A stretch of 64,000 nucleotides of DNA, taken from NCBI GenBank assembly GCA_910584825.1, contig CAJUCI010000006.1:44086-108085 (forward strand). The letters are read 5' to 3'. The DNA comes from an uncultured Duncaniella sp. (GTDB lineage: Bacteria; Bacteroidota; Bacteroidia; Bacteroidales; Muribaculaceae). Shown here in pieces: positions 53,698 through 61,165 of this stretch. The position numbers and the translations under genes are program-made. The notes under the pieces were generated by a model. The model was not told the DNA's origin. It saw only the letters and a program-made list of their open reading frames with translations, and ran no database searches. Numbering within the stretch: position 1 is the stretch's first letter; every line of letters begins with the position of its first letter.

Positions 53698-55119
53698 CTA
53701 TTTGCCTTCACCACGCACCACGGTGAAAAGTGTGTGATACAGTATCCTTAAATCAAGCGACAGTGACATGTTCTGAAGATAGAGCATGTCGTACTTCAGA
53801 CGTTCCACCATGCCGTCAACATCACAGGCATAGCCATATTTGACCATTCCCCACGATGTCAGACCCGGGCGCACCTGATGGACAAGGGTATAGTGCGGCG
53901 CGCGGGCTATTATCTGATTGATATAATACATCCTCTCGGGTCTTGGCCCGACGAGCGACATGTCACCTTTAAGCACGTTCCAGAGATTTGGCAGTTCGTC
54001 GAGCCGATATTTGCGCATCACCTGCCCTATCGGGGTTATGCGCGAGTCATGCGGCGAAGCAAGCATAGACCCCGCAGGTTCGGCATGAGCCAGCATCGAG
54101 CGCAACTTGTAGAGTTTGAACGGACGTTTGCGGTAGCCGATACGCTCCTGCGAATATATAGCCGGCCCCGGGGTCTGCCATTTCACAATCCCGCCGAGCA
54201 CCAATATGAGAGGAGATGTAACAATGAGTCCTATGCCGGATGCTACGATATCAATAAATCTCTTGATGGCCACGACATTATCGGGAAGCTCGGAGCGCGA
54301 GATGTCGACAAGCGGGTCGGCCATAACCGAGTCATATCTGACCGTGCCCATAATCACGCCCCGCATGTCGGGCGACACAAATACAGGCATATCGAGCTTA
54401 AAGAGGTTGTTGAGCACATCAAGAGTCCTGTCGGTGGACATCGGCGCGGCATCAAGCATGATGCATGTCACAAGCCGTTTGCCCTTCAGACCCGAGATTC
54501 CGGCCATCTCAATCACCGGCAGCTCATTGATGTGTGAGACGCCTGACTGACACCCTGATGCGTCGGCCACGGCAATTATAGAGATGCCGTGCTGTGCGCC
54601 CACTGCCTTAATCTCAGCGAGGTCAGGCGCACCCGCGGATAAGTCAGTGACAAGTACCGCCCTGCGCACTCCGCCGGGACGTCGCTGTAGATATAAGTAG
54701 CGCGTGGTGAGGCTGACTCGCCCGATGTAGACGCACACAAAGAGCACTCCGGCAAACATCAGGAGTATCTCGTAATTGAATACTCTTGTCGGCTGGACAT
54801 CGTTGAGAAGCACCACGAGAAAGAATGCCAGCGAGCCGAGCACCACCGCCACGAAAGTCTTGACAAGTTCGGTCACTCGCGACTTATTATACATCCTTAT
54901 ATAATATCCCGTGAGGTAATAGACCAGCAGCATGAACGGAGGAAAGAGGATGAACGTCAGAATTACTCCCTCAGACGGCATAAACCGCCATAGGCCGTGA
55001 CACCTCTCGGCAATGTCAGGCACGGTGTTGTAGCGCAGCACGCTGAACACCGCCACACTCACGAGCGTGGTGACATAGTCGGTCACGACATACGATGTAC
55101 GCATCCTCCCTTCCCGCAT
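53698..55119 (-). CDS. Polyprenyl-phosphate sugar phosphotransferase (WcaJ/WbaP type)
   Basis: The 473-residue protein has several N-terminal transmembrane helices, a central Rossmann-like region, a further helix (FIDIVASGIGLIVTSPLILVLGG), and the C-terminal catalytic domain with QERIGYRKRPFKLYKLRSM, RKYRLDELPNLWNVLKGDMSLVGPRPE and VRPGLTSW. It should load the first sugar onto undecaprenyl phosphate for an exopolysaccharide or O-antigen. No glycan cluster surrounds it. It follows the Sua5-like gene by two bases and precedes the ClC gene closely. Confidence 0.9.
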   Translation of the reverse strand: MREGRMRTSYVVTDYVTTLVSVAVFSVLRYNTVPDIAERCHGLWRFMPSEGVILTFILFPPFMLLVYYLTGYYIRMYNKSRVTELVKTFVAVVLGSLAFFLVVLLNDVQPTRVFNYEILLMFAGVLFVCVYIGRVSLTTRYLYLQRRPGGVRRAVLVTDLSAGAPDLAEIKAVGAQHGISIIAVADASGCQSGVSHINELPVIEMAGISGLKGKRLVTCIMLDAAPMSTDRTLDVLNNLFKLDMPVFVSPDMRGVIMGTVRYDSVMADPLVDISRSELPDNVVAIKRFIDIVASGIGLIVTSPLILVLGGIVKWQTPGPAIYSQERIGYRKRPFKLYKLRSMLAHAEPAGSMLASPHDSRITPIGQVMRKYRLDELPNLWNVLKGDMSLVGPRPERMYYINQIIARAPHYTLVHQVRPGLTSWGMVKYGYACDVDGMVERLKYDMLYLQNMSLSLDLRILYHTLFTVVRGEGK

Positions 55120-55121
55120 AA

Positions 55122-55706
55122 TCAGTCACGAAGTATTATGATTTCACCGTCGTCGGCAATCTTGACCACACGTGACGGCATAGCCGGGACATCATTATCA
55201 CGCCCTGAGAGCGCAACATAGTCGACAGCTTCAAGAATAGCCGGGTCAATCTCGGCAAAAGTCCTTGCGGCAGGATGGCCGCTAATATTGGCCGAAGTCG
55301 ACACCACAGCTCCCCCAAGTGCCTGGCATAGGTCAGCGGGAAAGCCTGAGCGTGTGATGCGCACCCCGATGCTGCCATCGGCGGCAAGAAGTTCGGGCGC
55401 GACATTACGACCGTGCGGATATACCACCGTGACAGGGCGGCAACCGGCATTGATAATGCTGCGACATGCGTCAGGTATTACGCCGGGTACGTATCGCCCC
55501 AGCATCTCCTCATCCGCCACAAGTGTTATCAGAGCCTTCGAGTCGGCTCGATGCTTGATGGCGAACACTTTGCGCACAGCCTCACTGCACGAGGCGTCAC
55601 ACCCTATACCCCACACCGTGTCGGTCGGATAGGCTATGACACCACCGGCGCGCATCGCCTCGACAGCCGAGTTTATATCCTTTTTATAATCGTAGTCGCT
55701 ATTCAT
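55122..55706 (-). CDS. L-threonylcarbamoyladenylate synthase (Sua5/YciO/YrdC family)
   Basis: The 194-residue protein is a YrdC-domain enzyme: AGGVIAYPTDTVWGIGCDA, FAIKHRADSKALITLV, GVRITRSGFPADLCQALGGAVVSTSANISG. The family makes threonylcarbamoyl-AMP for the t6A37 modification of ANN-decoding tRNAs. It lacks the extra C-terminal domain of Sua5. It is the first gene of a minus-strand operon with the sugar transferase and ClC genes. Confidence 0.9.
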   Translation of the reverse strand: MNSDYDYKKDINSAVEAMRAGGVIAYPTDTVWGIGCDASCSEAVRKVFAIKHRADSKALITLVADEEMLGRYVPGVIPDACRSIINAGCRPVTVVYPHGRNVAPELLAADGSIGVRITRSGFPADLCQALGGAVVSTSANISGHPAARTFAEIDPAILEAVDYVALSGRDNDVPAMPSRVVKIADDGEIIILRD

Positions 55707-55860
55707 TGCAATGCAAATTTAATGTTTTTCACCGAATACACAGCAATTATCGTGTGGCAAATTACTGACAATCCTTATCATTCCATCGGCCAAAATGACA
55801 GGCGCAAATCACCACATAAATCATTTTGCAATTATTTTTAAATATTTCTTGGCAATTTGC

Positions 55861-55891
55861 TTGCATATTACAAAATCAGATTGTAAATTTG
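55861..55891 (+). promoter_or_regulatory. Promoter of asnA
   Basis: TTG at 55861-55863 and TAAATTTG at 55884-55891 are 20 bases apart, with the asnA ATG 56 bases past the -7 box. Confidence 0.75.
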
Positions 55892-55947
55892 CAACATAAT
55901 AATTGAAATACAGTCTTAGAATACACTCTAAACAACATCCGTTACAA

Positions 55948-56982
55948 ATGTCACTGATTATTCCCAAGAAATACCGACGCAAACTCTTGCCAGAGACCAC
56001 CGAGGTGGCCATCAAAATGATTAAGGAGACTTTTCAGGCAACACTGGCCCAGGAACTGAACCTGCGCCGCGTTACCGCACCGCTGTTCCTGCTCACCGGC
56101 ACCGGCCTCAACGATGACCTGAACGGAGTGGAGCATGCCGTGACGTTCTCAATCGACGCGATGGACTCACGTCAGGCTGAGGTGGTGCACTCTCTCGCCA
56201 AGTGGAAACGATATAAGCTCGGGGCATACGGCATCCCCCCGGGCTATGGCCTCTACACTGACATGAACGCCATTCGCACATTCGAGGACCTTGACAATCT
56301 GCACTCGCTCTATGTGGACCAGTGGGACTGGGAAAAGACCATCCGCCCCGAGGACCGCAACCTTGAATATCTCAAGGAGACTGTCAAGAAAATCTACGAC
56401 GCGCTCCGCAAGGTTGAGAGACTCGTCTACGAACGCTTCCCCCACATCACCCCGACCCTGCCCGAAGAGATTACTTTCCTTTTTGCCGACGACCTTGCCA
56501 AAGAGTATCCCGAACTTTCATCGAAGGAGCGCGAGGCAATCGTGGCTAAGAAATACGGGGCCATTTTTATTATAGGTATAGGCGGAGAGCTATGCGACGG
56601 CAAGCCTCACGACGGCCGCGCCCCCGACTATGACGACTGGAGCACCGTCAACGAAGCCGGATATGCCGGACTCAACGGCGACATCATACTCTGGAACCCT
56701 GTGCTCGAGATACCGTTTGAGATTTCATCGATGGGCATACGTGTCAGCCCCGAGTCACTTTCGCGTCAGCTGGAGATAAGAGGTTGCACCGAAAAAGCGT
56801 CACTTACATTCCACCGCATGCTCCTTGACGGCGAGCTGCCCTACTCCATCGGAGGCGGCATCGGCCAGAGCCGACTCTGTATGTTCCTCCTCCACAAGGC
56901 ACACATCGGCGAGGTGCAGGCATCCATCTGGCCTGAGGAGCAAATCAAGGAGTGTGCCGCAGCCGGCATAGAACTGCTGTAG
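55948..56982 (+). CDS. asnA: Aspartate-ammonia ligase (asparagine synthetase A)
   Basis: The 344-residue class-II-synthetase-like enzyme starts MSLIIPKKYRRKLLPETTEVAI and includes RRVTAPLFLLTGTGLNDDLNG, RQAEVVHSLAKWKRYKLG, GLYTDMNAIR, DDWSTVNEAGYAGLNGDIILWN and the motif 3-like GGGIGQSRLCMFLL. It makes asparagine from aspartate and ammonia. The ATG at 55948 matches the family start; an in-frame upstream start at 55903 would add 15 unrelated residues. Confidence 0.95.
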   Translation: MSLIIPKKYRRKLLPETTEVAIKMIKETFQATLAQELNLRRVTAPLFLLTGTGLNDDLNGVEHAVTFSIDAMDSRQAEVVHSLAKWKRYKLGAYGIPPGYGLYTDMNAIRTFEDLDNLHSLYVDQWDWEKTIRPEDRNLEYLKETVKKIYDALRKVERLVYERFPHITPTLPEEITFLFADDLAKEYPELSSKEREAIVAKKYGAIFIIGIGGELCDGKPHDGRAPDYDDWSTVNEAGYAGLNGDIILWNPVLEIPFEISSMGIRVSPESLSRQLEIRGCTEKASLTFHRMLLDGELPYSIGGGIGQSRLCMFLLHKAHIGEVQASIWPEEQIKECAAAGIELL

Positions 56983-57027
56983 GCCATGCCGAAATAACCG
57001 AAAACCGACATTTTTGTCAGCCTGATT

Positions 57028-57064
57028 CGGCCATATTGTCACGATATGGCCGGATTTTTATTTT
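57028..57064 (+). terminator. Terminator of asnA
   Basis: CGGCCATAT (57028-57036) pairs with ATATGGCCG (57044-57052) and is followed by GATTTTTATTTTAT. Confidence 0.85.
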
Positions 57065-57141
57065 ATGAAGATTTAATACACGTAGCCCTGCGGCACCTGC
57101 AACATTTTTGGCACGATATTTGTTTCATTAGTGAACGTCGA

Positions 57142-57162
57142 GCGGATGCACGATGCGTCCGC
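57142..57162 (+). promoter_or_regulatory. Hairpin in the dnaK 5' region
   Basis: GCGGATGCA (57142-57150) pairs with TGCGTCCGC (57154-57162), one G-U, around a CGA triloop. No T tract follows. It lies 46 bases before the dnaK ATG. It is not a CIRCE element; an mRNA stability or thermosensor role would be a guess. No TAnnTTTG box is seen upstream of dnaK. Confidence 0.5.
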
Positions 57163-57208
57163 CAGTGAATTTTAATAAAAGAAACAAATAAATAAAACAC
57201 TATCAACT

Positions 57209-59128
57209 ATGGGAAAAATTATCGGTATTGACCTTGGAACCACCAATTCATGCGTGGCAGTTCTTGAAGGAAACGACCCTGTCGTAATTCCTAACAGCGA
57301 AGGTCGCAACACCACCCCTTCCATTGTAGCATTTGTAGACGGCGGAGAGCGTAAAGTAGGCGACCCCGCCAAACGTCAGGCCATCACCAACCCTAAGCGC
57401 ACAATCAACTCGATTAAGCGTTTCATGGGTGAGTCATGTGACCAGGTATCGAAAGAAGTGGAGCGCGTACCCTACAAGGTGGTATGCGGTGCCAACAACA
57501 CCCCCCGCGTCGACATCGACGGACGTGAATACACCCCGCAGGAGATTTCAGCCATGATTCTTCAGAAGATGAAGAAGACCGCCGAGGATTACCTCGGACA
57601 GTCAGTCACCGAGGCTGTCATCACCGTGCCCGCATACTTCAACGACTCGCAGCGTCAGGCCACCAAGGAGGCCGGCGAGATTGCAGGTCTTACAGTAAAA
57701 CGTATCGTGAACGAGCCTACCGCCGCTGCCCTCGCCTATGGCCTGGACAAGAGCGACAAGGACCAGAAGATTGCCGTGTTTGACCTCGGTGGCGGTACAT
57801 TCGATATTTCCATCCTCGAGCTTGGCGACGGCGTGTTTGAGGTTAAGGCCACCAATGGTGACACTCACCTTGGCGGTGATGACTTCGACCACGTAATCAT
57901 CGACTGGCTCGCCGGTGAGTTCCAGAAGGAGGAAGGCATCGACCTCCGTCAGGACCCTATGGCACTCCAGCGTCTTAAAGAGGCAGCCGAAAAGGCCAAG
58001 ATTGAACTTTCGTCGACCACATCGACCGAAATCAACCTCCCCTATATCACAGCAACAGCCACAGGTCCCAAGCACCTTGTAAAGACCCTCACCCGTGCCC
58101 AGTTCGAGCAGCTCGCCGACAAGCTCATCCAGGCTACCATCAAGCCCTGCGAGCAGGCACTCAAGGACGCAGGCATGACCGCCAAGGACATTGACGAGGT
58201 TATCCTCGTGGGCGGTTCTACCCGTATCCCCGCCATCCAGCAGATTGTTGAGAAATTCTTCGGCAAAGCTCCTTCAAAGGGTGTTAACCCCGACGAGGTC
58301 GTAGCCGTAGGCGCAGCCATCCAGGGCGGCGTGCTCTCAGGCGATGTCAAGGACGTGCTTCTGCTTGACGTTGTGCCCCTTTCAATCGGCATCGAGACCC
58401 TCGGCGGCGTGATGACCAAGATGATTGAGGCCAACACCACAATTCCTACCCGCAAGAGCGAGACCTTCTCGACCGCAGCCGACAATCAGCCTTCGGTAGA
58501 AATCCACGTTCTGCAGGGCGAGCGTCCTATGGCTAAGGATGACAAGACCCTCGGTAAGTTCCACCTCGACGGCATCGCACCCGCTCCCCGTGGCATACCT
58601 CAGATTGAGGTAACCTTCGAGGTCGACGCCAACGGTATCCTTAACGTATCAGCCAAGGATAAGGCCACAGGCAAGGAGCAGAGCATCCGTATCGAGGCAT
58701 CAAGCGGTCTGACCGACGCCGAAATCGAGCGTATGAAGAAAGAGGCCGAGGCCAACGCCGCAGCCGATGCTAAGGAGAAGGAGAAGATTGACAAGCTCAA
58801 TCACGCCGACACCGTAATCTTCCAGACCGAGAAGCAGCTCCAGGAGCTTGGCGACAAGATTCCCGCCGACAAGAAGGCAGCTATCGAGAACGACCTTAAC
58901 AAGCTGAAAGAGGCTCACAAGGCTCAGGACCTCGCCGGCATCGACAGCGCAATCACCTCGATTCAGAACACCTTCGGAGCAATCCAGCAGGAGATTCTCA
59001 ACGCCCAGCAGGCAGCAGGTGGCGCAGGTGCCCCCGGTGCAGGTGCCAACTACGGCCCCCAGCCCGGCTCCAACCCCAACTCAGGCGACAGCCACGTCGA
59101 CGACGTAGACTTCGAGGAAGTGAAGTAA
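57209..59128 (+). CDS. dnaK: Chaperone protein DnaK (Hsp70)
   Basis: The 639-residue protein is full length: GKIIGIDLGTTNSCVAVLEG at the start, VPAYFNDSQRQATKEAGEIAG, VFDLGGGTFDISILELGDGVFEVKATNGDTHLGGDDFD, VILVGGSTRIPAIQ, then the substrate-binding domain and a glycine/proline-rich tail ending DVDFEEVK. It refolds proteins with DnaJ and GrpE, whose genes are not beside it. It is a single gene with a strong terminator. Confidence 0.98.
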   Translation: MGKIIGIDLGTTNSCVAVLEGNDPVVIPNSEGRNTTPSIVAFVDGGERKVGDPAKRQAITNPKRTINSIKRFMGESCDQVSKEVERVPYKVVCGANNTPRVDIDGREYTPQEISAMILQKMKKTAEDYLGQSVTEAVITVPAYFNDSQRQATKEAGEIAGLTVKRIVNEPTAAALAYGLDKSDKDQKIAVFDLGGGTFDISILELGDGVFEVKATNGDTHLGGDDFDHVIIDWLAGEFQKEEGIDLRQDPMALQRLKEAAEKAKIELSSTTSTEINLPYITATATGPKHLVKTLTRAQFEQLADKLIQATIKPCEQALKDAGMTAKDIDEVILVGGSTRIPAIQQIVEKFFGKAPSKGVNPDEVVAVGAAIQGGVLSGDVKDVLLLDVVPLSIGIETLGGVMTKMIEANTTIPTRKSETFSTAADNQPSVEIHVLQGERPMAKDDKTLGKFHLDGIAPAPRGIPQIEVTFEVDANGILNVSAKDKATGKEQSIRIEASSGLTDAEIERMKKEAEANAAADAKEKEKIDKLNHADTVIFQTEKQLQELGDKIPADKKAAIENDLNKLKEAHKAQDLAGIDSAITSIQNTFGAIQQEILNAQQAAGGAGAPGAGANYGPQPGSNPNSGDSHVDDVDFEEVK

Positions 59129-59160
59129 TCCCCCAATTCAGAAATATCTAAATCCATATA

Positions 59161-59204
59161 AATGGAGTGTAGCCCAAGCGGTTACACTCCATTTTCTTTT
59201 TTAC
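59161..59204 (+). terminator. Terminator of dnaK, left copy of a duplicated hairpin
   Basis: AATGGAGTGTAGCC (59161-59174) pairs with GGTTACACTCCATT (59180-59193), one G-U, around loop CAAGC, and is followed by TTCTTTTTT. A diverged copy in the same orientation lies at 61028-61065; 24 of 33 aligned positions are identical. Confidence 0.9.
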
Positions 59205-59222
59205 TATTTTCATCTGGATTGC

Positions 59223-59251
59223 TTGAAATTGATTTATTTTCGTTATATTTG
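59223..59251 (+). promoter_or_regulatory. Promoter of the nuclease-like gene
   Basis: TTG at 59223-59225 and TATATTTG at 59244-59251 are 18 bases apart, slightly short. The ATG chosen is at 59358. Confidence 0.55.
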
Positions 59252-59357
59252 CACCATATTTGGAACGTATGAATGTCATGGATTCTGCAGAGTTCAAATA
59301 GGTCGTCTTTCTCGCGCCATAATCTTCAGCTTGAACATAAAGATATTTCGAACCACA

Positions 59358-60410
59358 ATGGATAATACTAATATTTTTTATCATGCACCTAAGGAATTGA
59401 CAACCGATGCTTTTTGGATATGGTTATTATATTTTATTGATAGCGATGATAACTATGAATATGCCAAACAGCTGATATTCAACAGCCTCATATTAAAAGA
59501 TTGTGACAAGGGAAGACGTGTAACCAATATATCGGTCAATCGCCAACAAAAATGCTCTCATGGAAGAATAGATTTTATCTTTCATTTCACATTCACAGAT
59601 GATAATTCTACGCATTCTGTGTTATTTGAGGACAAAACATGGAGCAACACTTCTACAGAACAATTAACGGGCTATAAGGAAGATTACCCATGCCTATATC
59701 GTTATTGTTACTATAAGTTAGGCTACACTAATATTCAGGAGCTAAAGATAGTAACGGGATGTGGCTATGACATCATTACAGCTAAAATGATGTCTGATTG
59801 TTTAGCGCGATTTAAAGATCTACATATCCTTATAAAATACTATTACGATTATATTAAAGAAACATTTACAGATTATATTGACTCATTCGAGAGCGAGTTA
59901 TTTATAAAAAATAATTTTGATCTTTTATGGGAAGCACAAGCTCAGTTGTTTCTTGCAGATAAGTTATGGTACGCCCTGCCTAAAACGATAAGAAATAATT
60001 GTTATATTCAAAACGGAACAAGTTCCGGCAGACCATGGACTGAGATAGTTCTTATTGACGATGAACATATTACATCTGATTATCAAGAATCCATTTTTTG
60101 GAGGATTGATATTCGTAGCGGGAAATTTTATATTCGACTGAATCAATATAGTTGGTATGTAGATGACGAAAATAATACAATCTGGAAGAAAAAGCAGGCG
60201 AGACTAAGCTCTCTTCGAGAAGTTGGTGATTATATACTTAAAACGTATCCCATACATTTAAAGAAAGGAAAACCTACGGACAGAGGTTGTTTTGAGCAAG
60301 AGATAGTTATTTTCTTCCTGGAAGAAAATAATTGGGATTCTATATTTAAAGATATACCAGTCTTTACCCAGCTTTTTATCAATATTTATAAATCCCAGAC
60401 CGAGTATTGA
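59358..60410 (+). CDS. PD-(D/E)XK nuclease superfamily protein
   Basis: The 350-residue protein starts MDNTNIFYHAPKELTTDAFWIWLLYF, typical of PDDEXK_4-type proteins. The likely active site is Asp72 in GRIDFIF and Glu91/Lys93 in LFEDKTW (D...ExK). The family includes restriction-like and defence-related nucleases; the target is unknown. It has no partner methylase or toxin/antitoxin neighbour. An in-frame start at 59223 adds 45 residues but would overlap the promoter, so the ATG at 59358 is preferred. Its AT-rich composition suggests recent transfer. Confidence 0.75.
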   Translation: MDNTNIFYHAPKELTTDAFWIWLLYFIDSDDNYEYAKQLIFNSLILKDCDKGRRVTNISVNRQQKCSHGRIDFIFHFTFTDDNSTHSVLFEDKTWSNTSTEQLTGYKEDYPCLYRYCYYKLGYTNIQELKIVTGCGYDIITAKMMSDCLARFKDLHILIKYYYDYIKETFTDYIDSFESELFIKNNFDLLWEAQAQLFLADKLWYALPKTIRNNCYIQNGTSSGRPWTEIVLIDDEHITSDYQESIFWRIDIRSGKFYIRLNQYSWYVDDENNTIWKKKQARLSSLREVGDYILKTYPIHLKKGKPTDRGCFEQEIVIFFLEENNWDSIFKDIPVFTQLFINIYKSQTEY

Positions 60411-61027
60411 TTAGCTATTAGAAGAAGGACAACAAGTGTTCGATGCAAGGCTCTCACTCGTATGAAAGTCGATGGTGTAGACTGCCCCACGCATGTTGAC
60501 CCGGTGTATTCAGATTTCATTACTATCTATAGCAGTGATTAAGGTTCATGAGAAGAAGTCAAAAGCTCTTGATCTTTACTTTTCCAACAAAACCCAAACC
60601 CGAGAACGCGAAGTAAACAGGAAGCATCAATAGCGATATGGTGAAGATGTATAATATCAACTTTCTGTGAGACACTATGAAATCCGTAGGTACACTTAAC
60701 AAGGCGTGCTGATGTACTCTTTCGCATCCATATTACTTCTTTATGGTTGCTCGTCTAAGTAGTCTAAAGCCGATTATGAAGATTGTGCTTAATGTAATGG
60801 CGACGGTAAGATGTCTAAAAGAATTGTAATTATGAAGACTTTTAAACTCGTTGATATTGCACATCATGTGTTACTGTTCATTGATTATATTGGACATAGC
60901 TTGATTTGATTATACCATTTTAAGTTCGTATTTGGGATTTGGATGTTTATAATACTGTAAACCAGCGCATATTACATTCGAAGAAATGACGTAACCCGCC
61001 CTGCACTGCAATAGTCTAAAATAACAT
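60411..61027. other. AT-rich stretch without a supported gene
   Basis: All frames are broken by frequent stops. The longest open stretch, 62 codons on the minus strand (60539-60727), has no recognisable family and no promoter. The sequence may be decayed mobile DNA, but no transposase motif or terminal repeat could be read. Confidence 0.6.
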
Positions 61028-61065
61028 CAAAGAGTGTAATCCAAACGATTACACTCTTTTTTTAA
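61028..61065 (+). terminator. Right copy of the duplicated terminator hairpin
   Basis: AAAGAGTGTAATC (61029-61041) pairs perfectly with GATTACACTCTTT (61047-61059) around loop CAAAC and is followed by more T residues. It shares the core GAGTGTA..CCAA.CG.TTACACTC with the dnaK terminator at 59161. Confidence 0.9.
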
Positions 61066-61096
61066 TCGCCTATGACTTAGTAAGGCGTCTCGCGCG

Positions 61097-61126
61097 TTGT
61101 TTTCACAAAGTTTATTTGTAATTTTG
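61097..61126 (+). promoter_or_regulatory. Promoter of the GH2 gene
   Basis: TTG at 61097-61099 and TAATTTTG at 61119-61126 are 19 bases apart. This supports the ATG at 61166 rather than the in-frame start at 61097. Confidence 0.78.
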
Positions 61127-61165
61127 TGGCGCAAGATTCTTTTTATACCACTCTTAAATCCAATC

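Larger units (their letters stand above)
59194..61028. other. AT-rich island between two related terminator hairpins
   Basis: Base composition drops sharply (the region is visibly AT-rich against about 55% GC in its neighbours), and codon use in the single gene favours A/T third positions. It holds one PD-(D/E)XK-like gene and about 620 bases without a supported gene. The flanking hairpins look like diverged copies of one terminator. No integrase or transposase was seen. Horizontal acquisition is likely; the mechanism is unknown. Confidence 0.65.

Noticed and set aside
57142..57162. CIRCE heat-shock operator upstream of dnaK
   Set aside because: The hairpin sequence does not match TTAGCACTC-N9-GAGTGCTAA and the loop is three bases, not nine.
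60539..60727. A 62-codon minus-strand frame in the AT-rich stretch
   Set aside because: No promoter, start context or family match; isolated in sequence full of stops. Possibly debris, not a supported gene.
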